In this document: in pieces, positions 7,678 through 14,911 of the stretch
How the letters are laid out: every line of letters starts with the position of its first letter
Position numbering within the stretch: the first letter of the stretch is position 1
Origin: JBDKGV01 sp039798005
GTDB lineage: Bacteria > Fibrobacterota > Fibrobacteria > UBA5070
Length of the DNA: 17,554 nt
Reading direction: 5' to 3'
NCBI GenBank assembly: GCA_039798005.1
Contig: JBDKGV010000053.1
Span: 1 to 17,554, forward strand
Made by a program: the position numbers and the translations under genes
Notes under the pieces: generated by a model
The model's database searches: none
What the model saw: only the letters and a program-made list of their open reading frames with translations
What the model was told of the DNA's origin: nothing

Positions 7678-7699
7678 GGGATCCTTGCTGCAAGGGCCC
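7678..7699 (-). promoter_or_regulatory. Hairpin covering the ribosome binding site of the DUF6547-like gene
   Basis: Read on the minus strand, CCUUG (7695-7691) and CAAGG (7687-7683) pair around CAG. An outer GGG (7699-7697) and CCC (7680-7678) extend the stem across a small internal loop. The Shine-Dalgarno AAGGA (7686-7682) is mostly inside this stem and the ATG follows at 7676. The structure could dampen or gate translation. The inner stem is only five base pairs, so chance is a real alternative. Confidence 0.35.
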
Positions 7700-7729
7700 T
7701 TTGAGTGTGCGACCCGAACAAGCCTACCA

Positions 7730-7748
7730 TGCCTTGCCAGACAAGGCA
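7730..7748. other. Palindrome in the divergent intergenic region 7677-7906
   Basis: TGCCTTG (7730-7736) and CAAGGCA (7742-7748) form a perfect 7-bp inverted repeat with a 5-base centre. It lies between the divergently transcribed DUF6547-like gene and pectate lyase gene, where an operator could sit. No confident -35/-10 pair was found in this 230-bp spacer; a TTGACG occurs at 7801-7806 without a good partner. Apart from this palindrome and the hairpin at 7678-7699, I see nothing else there. Confidence 0.3.
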
Positions 7749-7906
7749 AGCCGTCCGTTGACGAGACTTCAACGCATTGGGAAACACCCGCAAGGCGGCC
7801 TTGACGCACTGGCCCTACTTTCAGGTCAGTGGTCGTGGTTCGATGCGACAAAATGGAATCCGTGCCGGATTTCCGGTCATTTGTGCCTTCAATGCGAGAG
7901 GATGAC

Positions 7907-9328
7907 ATGAACATCAAAACGGGAATCCTTCCCCTCTTCCTTGCTCTGATGAGCCCGGCCTTCGCTGCGACTCCCGATTTCTCGCCCATGGGCTTTGCCA
8001 CCACCGATGGCGGCACGACCGGTGGAAAGGGAGGCAAGGTGGTCACGCCCACGACGCTTGCGGAACTCAAGACCTACGCCGAGGACAAGACCACTCCCTA
8101 TGTCATCCGCATCACCAAGGAATTCAACACCGGGGTCGCGGTCAAGATCGACGGGACCGGCGCCATCTCCAGCACCGGAACGACCAATACGACTTACGGT
8201 GACATCATCAAACTGGGGTCGAACAAGACCCTGGTGGGCATCGGCTCCAATGCGTTCTTCAACCGCATCGGCATCATCATCCAGACCCAGTCCAACATCA
8301 TCATCCGCAACATCAAGTTCTCCATGAAGGACGTGCCCATCGCCCGCACCGACGAGAACAAGATCATCGCTTGGGTGAACGGGGCTGCCAAGACCCTTTC
8401 GGACCCCGATTGCATCGGCATCCAAGCCGACGACACCGCCACCGTCGAGGCCAAGCGCATGAGCCGCCACATCTGGATCGATCACTGCGAGTTCTTCAAC
8501 GAGGACCCCAGCGTGATGACCGATGTGGACCGCTACGACGGTCTGGTGGACGGCAAGAACAACACGTCCAACGTCACGATCTCCTGGTGCTATTTCCATG
8601 ACCACCACAAGGCATCCCTGATGGGCAAGGGGAACAGCGACGACTACGATCGCCGCATCACATACAGCCACAACTGGTTCAAGAACATCCTCTCGCGCCT
8701 GCCGCTCATCCGCTTCGGCAAGGCCCACATGCTCAACAACTACATGGTCACGAGCGAAAACGGCACCAACGCCCGCATCAATTCGGATGTCTACATCGAA
8801 GGCAACCACTACGAAGCCTCGAAGAAGCCCGTCTTTGGCAAAATTTCGGAGAACGGCGCCGCCACCTTCGTGAACAACAACTGGGTGACCTGCGACCGGG
8901 TGCCGCAGGTCGTCCTGAGCGCCGGGCAGGCGGCTGGAGCCGATCCTCTCTCGGCAAGCGAAGAAGTGTTGGCCGGCACCTTCAAGCCCGCCTCGTTCTA
9001 CAGCTACAAGGCCGATGCCGTGGCCGATGTGCCTTCCTTGGTCAGTGCCTATTCAGGCGTGGGCAAGATCAGCACCACGGAGTACGATGTCGGGTCGACC
9101 GCCATTGCATCGCTCGGGACCGCTTCGCATGGCTTCACCTCGTTGCGCAATGGCAAGATCGTCGTGAAGGCGCAGGCGGGCACCGTGATCCGGGTTTCGA
9201 ACCTGCTCGGGGCGACCGTATACTCGCAAGTCGCTCAAGGATCCGAAACCGCCCTGCCACTGGAGCTTGCCAAGGGTGTCTACCATGTCCAAGCCGGAGC
9301 TTCGGGCCACACCGTGGCGGTTCCCTAA
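7907..9328 (+). CDS. Secreted pectate lyase (PL1 type) with C-terminal sorting domain
   Basis: This enzyme would cleave polygalacturonate in plant cell walls by Ca-dependent beta-elimination. The 473-residue precursor has a signal peptide (MNIKTGILPLFLALMSPAFA), then a right-handed beta-helix of the Pel/Amb family. Motifs include GFATTDGGTTGG (29-40), HIWIDHCEFFN (188-198), DGLVDGKNNTSNVTISW (211-227) with calcium-ligand-type aspartates D211 and D215, and RLPLIRFG (264-271), which gives the RxPxxR motif with the catalytic-type arginine. A final module (about 404-473) has IRVSNLLGATVYS and LAKGVYHVQAG, the pattern of Por/type IX C-terminal sorting domains, suggesting outer-membrane export and surface attachment. 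The ATG at 7907 is chosen because GAGAGG lies five bases upstream and a signal peptide follows directly; the in-frame ATG at 7892 is two bases from no comparable site. A terminator-like hairpin follows the gene. Confidence 0.93.
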   Translation: MNIKTGILPLFLALMSPAFAATPDFSPMGFATTDGGTTGGKGGKVVTPTTLAELKTYAEDKTTPYVIRITKEFNTGVAVKIDGTGAISSTGTTNTTYGDIIKLGSNKTLVGIGSNAFFNRIGIIIQTQSNIIIRNIKFSMKDVPIARTDENKIIAWVNGAAKTLSDPDCIGIQADDTATVEAKRMSRHIWIDHCEFFNEDPSVMTDVDRYDGLVDGKNNTSNVTISWCYFHDHHKASLMGKGNSDDYDRRITYSHNWFKNILSRLPLIRFGKAHMLNNYMVTSENGTNARINSDVYIEGNHYEASKKPVFGKISENGAATFVNNNWVTCDRVPQVVLSAGQAAGADPLSASEEVLAGTFKPASFYSYKADAVADVPSLVSAYSGVGKISTTEYDVGSTAIASLGTASHGFTSLRNGKIVVKAQAGTVIRVSNLLGATVYSQVAQGSETALPLELAKGVYHVQAGASGHTVAVP

Positions 9329-9394
9329 AGCCATTTCGGACAAATTCCGGCAGGCGTGGAATGGGCTCGGATCCATTGCATCCATGAGCCATCG

Positions 9395-9428
9395 GAGATG
9401 TGGGGAATTAGCTTCTCACATCTCTTTT
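9395..9428 (+). terminator. Probable intrinsic terminator after the pectate lyase gene
   Basis: GAGATGTG (9395-9402) pairs perfectly with CACATCTC (9417-9424). Four further inner pairs (two of them G-T) leave a small loop, and TTTT (9425-9428) follows directly. It lies 67 bp after the pectate lyase stop and ends 18 bases before the ATG of the next gene on the same strand, so that gene's ribosome binding site (GGAG at 9433) lies just beyond it. It probably ends the pectate lyase transcript, with some read-through possible. Confidence 0.6.
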
Positions 9429-9446
9429 CGTTTGGAGCCGTGATTC

Positions 9447-9857
9447 ATGAAGCTTCCGCTTTCCCGTGGCCAATGGGCTGCGATCGCCTTGTCGATATTC
9501 CTCGTGGAACTCCTCATCGCCACCGTTTGGGCCAAGGTGCCTTTCGTGCGCGAGGACCTCGGGGATTTCCTGGTCGTCATCCTGCTCTATTGCATCGCCA
9601 AGGCGGTGCGCGACTTTGCGCCCCTTCCCCTGGCGGCCAGCGTCCTTGCGTTCTCGTTTTGCGTCGAGTTCGCGCAATACTTCCATATTGCGGACCGGAT
9701 GGGGTTTGCGCGCGGTAGCATTCCCAGCATCGTGATTGGAACCACCTACCAGACCACCGACCTTCTCATGTACTTGGCCGGCTGTCTGACGGCATGGCTT
9801 GTGGATTCACAGATCGTGCGGCGTGGCCGGCGCCGGGGATCAGACCTCGCCGCGTAG
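9447..9857 (+). CDS. DUF2809-family small membrane protein
   Basis: The 136-residue protein has about four hydrophobic segments (roughly 11-29, 38-57, 62-80 and 104-121) and a basic C-terminal tail (VRRGRRRG). The pattern VREDLGDFLVVILLYCIAKA, SFCVEFAQYFH and GTTYQTTDLLMYLAGCLTAW matches the DUF2809 family as I remember it; no function is established. It is likely an inner-membrane protein. The ATG at 9447 has GGAG about ten bases upstream. Its final 18 bp overlap the 3' end of the convergent dehydrogenase gene. No signal links it functionally to the pectate lyase upstream, from which it is separated by a terminator-like hairpin. Confidence 0.8.
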   Translation: MKLPLSRGQWAAIALSIFLVELLIATVWAKVPFVREDLGDFLVVILLYCIAKAVRDFAPLPLAASVLAFSFCVEFAQYFHIADRMGFARGSIPSIVIGTTYQTTDLLMYLAGCLTAWLVDSQIVRRGRRRGSDLAA

Positions 9858-10574
9858 CGCCAGCATCAGGCCACCGGCGACATCGATGTTCTGTCCGGTG
9901 ATGTAGGCGGCCTGCTCGGAAGCAAGGAAAGCCACAAGCTCTGCGATTTCCTGGGATGTCCCGGGGCGACCCAGCGGGATCCGCCGGGCGTAGTCCTCGG
10001 GGAGGTCCACCGAGTTGTCCAGTTGACCGGGGCTGACCATGTTGACGCGAATCCCCTTCGGAGCGAGCTCCAAGGCCAGGGAGCGGGTCAGCATGAGGAT
10101 TCCGGCCTTGGTGACCGAATAGGCCGCTGTGCGGGTCGTTCCGGCCATCGAGCTGATCCCCACATAGCCGAGGTTCACGATGCTTCCCCCGTGGTTCATC
10201 AGAGGGATGGCCAGCTGGGAGCAGTGGAAGGTGCCGTCGAGATTGGTGCGCATCATCATGTCCCAGTCCTCGCAAGGAAGGCTGGAAAGGGGCCCGGTGC
10301 GGTAGGCGCCGATGTTGTTGACCAAAAGATCCAAGCCCATGACCGGATCGATCCCCGCCATCAGGCCCATGCAGCCGGCCCGTGTCGAGATGTCGCCGGT
10401 CAGGATCTTGCCTTGCCCACCCAAGTCCTCGATCTCGGACAAGGTGCGGCGGGCCTCGGGGGTTTCGGTGCGGGCATGCAGATGGACGAACCATCCACAA
10501 CGGGAAAGGTGCAAGGCGATGGCCTTGCCGACGCGAACCGAGGAGCCGGTGATCAGGGCGGATCGTGTGGTCAT
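9840..10574 (-). CDS. Short-chain dehydrogenase/reductase with atypical motifs
   Basis: The 244-residue Rossmann-fold oxidoreductase has an N-terminal ALITGSSVRVGKAIA (6-20), which replaces the middle glycine of TGxxxGxG by arginine in the way pteridine reductases do. It also has a VNNIG motif (85-89), N111 in RTNLDG, the active-site Y152 and K156 in AYSVTKAG, and the C-terminal SPG and YITGQNIDVAGG. The region where the catalytic serine normally sits reads VNLGYVGISSMAG: the position 13 residues before Y152 is glycine, and the serine of the usual GS/SS pair aligns with tyrosine unless S141 or S142 is shifted in. NADPH use and a pteridine- or dihydrofolate-type substrate are inference. The ATG at 10574 is preferred over an in-frame GTG at 10592 because the fold begins directly after it. 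It lies 51 bp downstream of the 11072 gene on the same strand. Confidence 0.85.
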   Translation of the reverse strand: MTTRSALITGSSVRVGKAIALHLSRCGWFVHLHARTETPEARRTLSEIEDLGGQGKILTGDISTRAGCMGLMAGIDPVMGLDLLVNNIGAYRTGPLSSLPCEDWDMMMRTNLDGTFHCSQLAIPLMNHGGSIVNLGYVGISSMAGTTRTAAYSVTKAGILMLTRSLALELAPKGIRVNMVSPGQLDNSVDLPEDYARRIPLGRPGTSQEIAELVAFLASEQAAYITGQNIDVAGGLMLALRGEV

Positions 10575-10625
10575 TGCCTGTGAATTTACCACAAGCGGAC
10601 CGCTGCGACGAACCGGAGGATCAAT

Positions 10626-11072
10626 TCACAGAGGATGAACCAGCCCAATGCGCATCCAACCCCCGTTTTCATTGACCCGGAAGAGGCTCGACCAGACCGG
10701 TGATTCCATCGGGAAGCGCCGAGGGTACGAGACGCCGGGCTGAGGCGCGCCGGGGATGGTCGTACTCACGCGTTGAGCGAAGCGGAAGCAGATCTCCAGC
10801 AGGAATTCCGCGGCGAACTGGTCGTCCATGTGCTCTTCCGGCAAGGAATGGTATCCGGCCGCGATGTCCAGCATGCATTTGTGGGAGCCTTCGACCACCA
10901 AGGTCCATTCCCACGGGGCGTCGAAATCGCAGGCGCTGGAAAAGATCTTTCCACCCATGTCGAGTTCTGCAACGCTCCACGCGTCCGCGAAGGCAAGCTC
11001 CTCCAGCAACTGGGGGAAGATCCGTTCGCAGGTGCGGTCCAATACAGCTTCCAAGGTGGGCACGGTCGGCAT
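10626..11072 (-). CDS. Small alpha/beta protein, possibly CheX-like
   Basis: I do not recognise this 148-residue protein with certainty. It starts MPTVPTLEAVLDRTCERIF. A helix is followed by MGGKIFSSACDF, a strand WTLVVEG, and a helix-rich stretch KCMLDIAAGYHSLPEEHMDD then FAAEFLLEICFRFAQRV. That order resembles the CheX/CheC fold of chemotaxis phosphatases, but the expected E-x2-N active motif reads EICF, so phosphatase activity is doubtful even if the fold is right. The C-terminal part contains GAPQPGVSYPRRFP and a final strand. An AGGA lies seven bases before the ATG. It is divergent from ugd (88 bp between starts) and probably cotranscribed with the dehydrogenase that follows. Confidence 0.6.
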   Translation of the reverse strand: MPTVPTLEAVLDRTCERIFPQLLEELAFADAWSVAELDMGGKIFSSACDFDAPWEWTLVVEGSHKCMLDIAAGYHSLPEEHMDDQFAAEFLLEICFRFAQRVSTTIPGAPQPGVSYPRRFPMESPVWSSLFRVNENGGWMRIGLVHPL

Positions 11073-11102
11073 ATTGGAATCCTATCACAATTCTCGTGGG
11101 TG

Positions 11103-11153
11103 AGCAAGGGCTCCTGAAGAGTTAAACTTCCAAGCAAGGGATTCACAGAAGGA
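11103..11153 (+). promoter_or_regulatory. ugd leader with strong RBS and a direct repeat
   Basis: AGAAGGA at 11147-11153 is a strong Shine-Dalgarno seven bases before the ugd ATG. The octamer AGCAAGGG occurs at 11103-11110 and again at 11133-11140, exactly 30 bp apart, in the 88-bp divergent region. A regulator site is possible, but chance cannot be excluded. No convincing -35/-10 pair was found. Confidence 0.35.
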
Positions 11154-11160
11154 TGTTTGA

Positions 11161-12477
11161 ATGAAGATCACCGTCATCGGAACCGGATATGTTGGCCTTG
11201 TGGCCGGAGCTTGCTTTGCCGACAGTGGCAACCATGTGGTTTGTCTCGACGTGAATCCTCAGAAGATCGACATCCTGAACCAGGGTGGGATTCCCATCTA
11301 CGAGCCCGGCCTTGAGGAGATCGTGCGCCGCAACAAGCACGAAGGCCGCATCGTGTTCACCACCGACGCCCAGATGGCCATCGACCACGGCAAGGTGATC
11401 TTCATCGCCGTGGGCACGCCCCAGGATGACGACGGCTCCGCCGACCTGACCTATGTGCTGGAAGCCGCCCGCAGCATCGGGCGTCTGATGAACGGCCCGA
11501 AGATCGTGGTGGACAAGAGCACCGTTCCGGTGGGCACCGCCGAGAAGGTCGCCGCGGCCATCCGCGAAGTGACGACCCACAAGGTGAGCGTGGTCTCCAA
11601 CCCCGAGTTCCTCAAGGAAGGCAATGCCATCGAGGACTTCATGAGCCCCGACCGCGTGGTGATCGGTGCCGACGACGAGGAGGCCCGCAAGGTGATGGCC
11701 GAGCTCTACGATCCGTTCATGCGCACCGGCCGCCGCATCCTCTTCATGGATCCCCGTTCCGCCGAGATGGCCAAGTACGCCGCCAACGCGTTCCTGGCCA
11801 CCAAGGTCACCTTCATGAACGAAATGGCCAATCTTTGCGATGCGTTGGGTGCCGATGTGGACCTCGTGCGCCGTGCCGTGGGCTCCGACGCGCGCATCGG
11901 TTCGGCCTTCCTGTTCCCTGGCATCGGGTACGGCGGCTCCTGCTTCCCCAAGGACGTCTCGGCCATCCGCCGCATGGGTGCCGATGCCGGATACCCGCTG
12001 CGGGTGCTGGACTCGGTGGACATGGTCAACACCGACCAGAAGAGCCTCTTGGTGAACAAGGTGGTGGAGTTCTACGGACAGGATCTGTCCGGCAAGCATT
12101 TCGCGATCTGGGGCCTTTCCTTCAAGCCCAAGACCGACGACATGCGCGAGGCTCCGGCCCTGACCATCATCCGGGCCCTGATCGCGCGCGGTGCCAAGGT
12201 GGCCGCCCACGATCCGGAAGCCATGAAGGAAGCCAAGCGGCTTCTGGGCGATTCCGTGGAGCTGTGCGACACTCCGGAAGCCGCACTCAAGGGCGCGGAT
12301 GCTCTCCTGGTGTGCACCGAGTGGAGCGTCTACCGTCAGCCCGATTACGAGGCGATGAAGACCCTGCTTCGTCATCCGGTGGTTTTGGACGGCCGCAACA
12401 TCTACGACCCGGCGCGCATGCGGGAACTGGGTTTCACCTATTACGGGGTGGGACGGAAGATCGCCTCCAAGGCATGA
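11161..12477 (+). CDS. ugd: UDP-glucose 6-dehydrogenase
   Basis: The enzyme oxidises UDP-glucose to UDP-glucuronate with two NAD+, supplying uronic acid for capsule, exopolysaccharide or LPS sugars in the cytoplasm. The 438-residue protein begins with the dinucleotide motif VIGTGYVGLVAG (5-16). It carries VGTPQDDDGSADL (84-96), STVPVGTA (120-127), SNPEFLKEGNAIEDF (146-160), the lysine in EMAKYAANAFL (202-212), and the nucleophile C261 in GYGGSCFPKD (256-265). The C-terminal domain has WGLSFKPKTDDMREAP. Length and all catalytic landmarks are normal for the UDP-glucose/GDP-mannose dehydrogenase family. The RBS AGAAGGA supports the start. Its stop overlaps the next start as ATGA, so the transporter genes downstream are translationally coupled to it. 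Confidence 0.97.
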   Translation: MKITVIGTGYVGLVAGACFADSGNHVVCLDVNPQKIDILNQGGIPIYEPGLEEIVRRNKHEGRIVFTTDAQMAIDHGKVIFIAVGTPQDDDGSADLTYVLEAARSIGRLMNGPKIVVDKSTVPVGTAEKVAAAIREVTTHKVSVVSNPEFLKEGNAIEDFMSPDRVVIGADDEEARKVMAELYDPFMRTGRRILFMDPRSAEMAKYAANAFLATKVTFMNEMANLCDALGADVDLVRRAVGSDARIGSAFLFPGIGYGGSCFPKDVSAIRRMGADAGYPLRVLDSVDMVNTDQKSLLVNKVVEFYGQDLSGKHFAIWGLSFKPKTDDMREAPALTIIRALIARGAKVAAHDPEAMKEAKRLLGDSVELCDTPEAALKGADALLVCTEWSVYRQPDYEAMKTLLRHPVVLDGRNIYDPARMRELGFTYYGVGRKIASKA

Positions 12478-14018
12478 GGATTCCGGGGCGGGTCCTTGGC
12501 ATCGGGTTGCTTGCGCTCCTGGGCGCGTGCACTCCCGACCCGTCCCGTTCCGCCACGGTTCTCAAGATCGCCAATCCCGCCGAGCCCGCAAGCCTCGATC
12601 CGGCCTTGGTCGCGGGCGTGCCTGAAGTGCGGGTGGTCTCGGCCCTTTTCGAAGGGCTCACCAGCCTCTCGGGCGACAGCGTGGTTCCATGCCATGCGCG
12701 TGGCTGGGACATCAGCCCGGACGGTCTGATCTGGACCTTCCATCTGGCCTTGCATCGCTGGAGCGACGGAACTCAAGTCACGGCAAGCGAATACGTGTGG
12801 GCGTGGAATCGGGCCACGGTCCCGGCCTTGGGCGCGGCCTATGCCGATCTCTTCGATTGCATGCTCGGGGCCAAGGAGCGTCGCAAGGACGGGATCACGC
12901 CGCTTGGAGCCCGTGCGCCCGACGATTCCACCCTGGTCGTGACGCTTGCCCACCCGGTTCCCTTCCTGCCACTCCTCTTGGCGCAACCGGTGACGTTTCC
13001 CGTCCCTCGGCGCGCGGTGGAACGGTTCGGGAGCCGATGGACCCGACCGGAGCATATCCTGACCAACGGCCCGTATCGCTTGGCTTGGTGGAAACCTTGG
13101 CGTTCCATTCTTGCGGTGGCGCGCCAGGATCGCGGTGAGAAAGCCGGCATCGATTCGCTTCTGTTCCTGCCGGTGGAAGATGCCCTGACGGCTTGGCAGA
13201 TGAGTCGGGCGGGACAGGTCGATTGGCTGTTCCAGCTGCCTCTCTCGCGACTGAAACCGGCGCAGGCCCGGCCGGGGTTCCACAGCACGCCTCAGTTCGG
13301 CACCTATTTCTTCCGCATCAATGTCACGCGCAAGCCCTTTGATGACGTGCGGGTCAGGCAGGCCCTTCAGGCGGCCATGCCTCGGGAGGACCTCGTGCGG
13401 TACGTCACCTCGGCAGGTGAGCTTCCGGCCCGTCGCCTGGTGCCCGCGATCGGGACCTATCCGAGGTCCGATTCCGTGCGGACGGATTTTGTCACGGCGC
13501 GCCGCCTGCTCCGTGAGGCCGGATTTCCGGGCGGCCAAGGGTTTCCCCGCTTCGAGATCCTGTTCAACTCCTTGGATCTCCATCGCCGCATCGCCGAGGT
13601 GGTGGCGCGGACCTGGCATGATTCGCTGGGACTCGATGTCGGATTGCTGAACTACGAATGGAAGAGCTATCTCGAGGCGATGAAGGGACTGGATTATGCC
13701 GTGGCCCGAGGCGCTTGGGTGGGGGATTACCTCGATCCCCAGACCTTCCTCGACGTGTTTCGATCGACATCGGGAAACAACCGCACGGGATGGAAGAATG
13801 CCGGTTTCGACAGCCTTCTCGATCTCTCGGTGAAATCGCAGGGGCAGGAGCGGTTGGAGATCCTGAAACAGGCCGAGGGGCGGTTGCTTGAGGATGCGGC
13901 GCTGATTCCCGTGTACTTCTACCGCAACCTTGAATGGCGCAATCCTCGCATCGAGGGCATCGTGGAAAACCCCATGGGACTCTACGACTGGACCCGGGCA
14001 AGGTGGCGTCAACCATGA
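12474..14018 (+). CDS. ABC transporter substrate-binding lipoprotein, OppA/DppA family
   Basis: This is a family 5 extracellular solute-binding protein of 514 residues. The N-terminus MRIPGRVLGIGLLALLGACT has a lipobox LGAC with C19, so it is a lipid-anchored periplasmic or membrane-surface protein. Family patterns include LKIANPAEPASLDPALV, ISPDGLIWTFHL, RWSDGTQVTASEYVWAWNR, TNGPYRL, YFFRINVTRKPFDDVRVRQA and RRLLREAGFPGGQGFP; RWSDGTQVTASEYVWAWNR and the NGPYRL block are typical of oligopeptide-binding members. The actual ligand is not readable. The start overlaps the ugd stop in ATGA and is fixed by the signal peptide; the longer open frame upstream lies inside ugd. Its own stop overlaps the next gene's start by four bases in the same way. 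Confidence 0.92.
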   Translation: MRIPGRVLGIGLLALLGACTPDPSRSATVLKIANPAEPASLDPALVAGVPEVRVVSALFEGLTSLSGDSVVPCHARGWDISPDGLIWTFHLALHRWSDGTQVTASEYVWAWNRATVPALGAAYADLFDCMLGAKERRKDGITPLGARAPDDSTLVVTLAHPVPFLPLLLAQPVTFPVPRRAVERFGSRWTRPEHILTNGPYRLAWWKPWRSILAVARQDRGEKAGIDSLLFLPVEDALTAWQMSRAGQVDWLFQLPLSRLKPAQARPGFHSTPQFGTYFFRINVTRKPFDDVRVRQALQAAMPREDLVRYVTSAGELPARRLVPAIGTYPRSDSVRTDFVTARRLLREAGFPGGQGFPRFEILFNSLDLHRRIAEVVARTWHDSLGLDVGLLNYEWKSYLEAMKGLDYAVARGAWVGDYLDPQTFLDVFRSTSGNNRTGWKNAGFDSLLDLSVKSQGQERLEILKQAEGRLLEDAALIPVYFYRNLEWRNPRIEGIVENPMGLYDWTRARWRQP

Positions 14019-14911
14019 GGCATCTGATCTCGCGCTTGCTCCAAGGCATGGCGACCTTCCTGTGCGTCCTGATCGCCTCGTTCCATCTCATGAAGGTGGC
14101 GCCAGGCTCGCCATGGTCGGCCGAACGCGCCCTGTCTCCCGAGGCGATGCAGGCGCTTGAATCCAAGCACGCCATGCACTTGGGTCCGTTCCTGGAGCGG
14201 GTGCTTTTGCATGCCGACTTCGGTCCCTCTTGGAAGCACCCCGATCAGAGCGTGCGCGACATCCTTTTCCAGGCCTTGCCTGTGAGTTTGGAACTGGGTG
14301 CTTGGGCGCTTGCGCTTGCTTTGCTTGTGGGAATTCCCGCCGGCCTGTTCGCCGCCGCTCACGCCGGTCGTTGGGGGGATCGCCTTTCCATGGGCATCGT
14401 GCTGGTGGGTGTGGTGGTGCCAAGCTTTGTCATCGCCCCTTTGTTGCAGGAATGGATCGGGTTGCGCATCGGTGTGGTGGCGGGCTGGGAAGGACCTTGG
14501 AGCCGGGTGTTGCCGGTCTTCTGTGCAAGCCTTGCCACCACCACCTGGGTCGCGCGCATGCTTCGGGCCGGGCTCCTGGATGTGCTGTCTGAAGAACACA
14601 TCCGCACCGCGCGCGCCAAAGGTTTGTCGGAATCCGTCATCCTGCTTCGGCATGCCTTGCCTGCCGCCCTCGTGCCCGTGGTGCAGATGCTTGCTCCCGC
14701 CGCGGCGGGGCTTCTCACGGGAACGCTGGTGATCGAGCAGGTGTTCCAGGTGCCGGGGCTTGGCCGTCATTTCGTCCAAAGCGCACTGCAGCGGGACTTC
14801 CCGCTGGCCTTAGGGACGCTTTGCCTCTATTGCCTGTTGCTTCTGCTGCTCAATGCCCTTGCCGACATGGCCACATGGCTTCTGGACGTGCGCACGCGGA
14901 GCCGGCCTTGA
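14015..14911 (+). CDS. ABC transporter permease, OppB/DppB family
   Basis: This is the first inner-membrane permease of a peptide-type importer, 298 residues. It starts MRHLISRLLQGMATFLCVLI, a membrane segment, followed by the LMKVAPGSPW pattern typical of the OppB N-terminus. Further hydrophobic segments lie at about 92-114, 126-147 and 220-245, with a last one near 270-290. The cytoplasmic EAA loop reads EEHIRTARAKGLSESVILLRHALP, which contacts the ATPase. GTLVIEQVFQVPGLG is also a family signature. The N-terminal periplasmic part is slightly short compared with E. coli OppB. The start codon sits inside the ATGA overlap with the binding-protein gene, with AAGGTGG upstream. Confidence 0.93.
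   Translation: MRHLISRLLQGMATFLCVLIASFHLMKVAPGSPWSAERALSPEAMQALESKHAMHLGPFLERVLLHADFGPSWKHPDQSVRDILFQALPVSLELGAWALALALLVGIPAGLFAAAHAGRWGDRLSMGIVLVGVVVPSFVIAPLLQEWIGLRIGVVAGWEGPWSRVLPVFCASLATTTWVARMLRAGLLDVLSEEHIRTARAKGLSESVILLRHALPAALVPVVQMLAPAAAGLLTGTLVIEQVFQVPGLGRHFVQSALQRDFPLALGTLCLYCLLLLLLNALADMATWLLDVRTRSRP

Noticed and set aside
7677..7793. 39-codon upstream extension of the DUF6547-like gene
   Set aside because: A good Shine-Dalgarno precedes the internal ATG at 7676, and the extension has no recognisable domain character.
11072..11100. Possible -35/-10 pair TTGCTC-17-TAGGAT on the minus strand before the CheX-like gene
   Set aside because: It would start transcription at the ATG and exclude the good Shine-Dalgarno, so the match is probably accidental.
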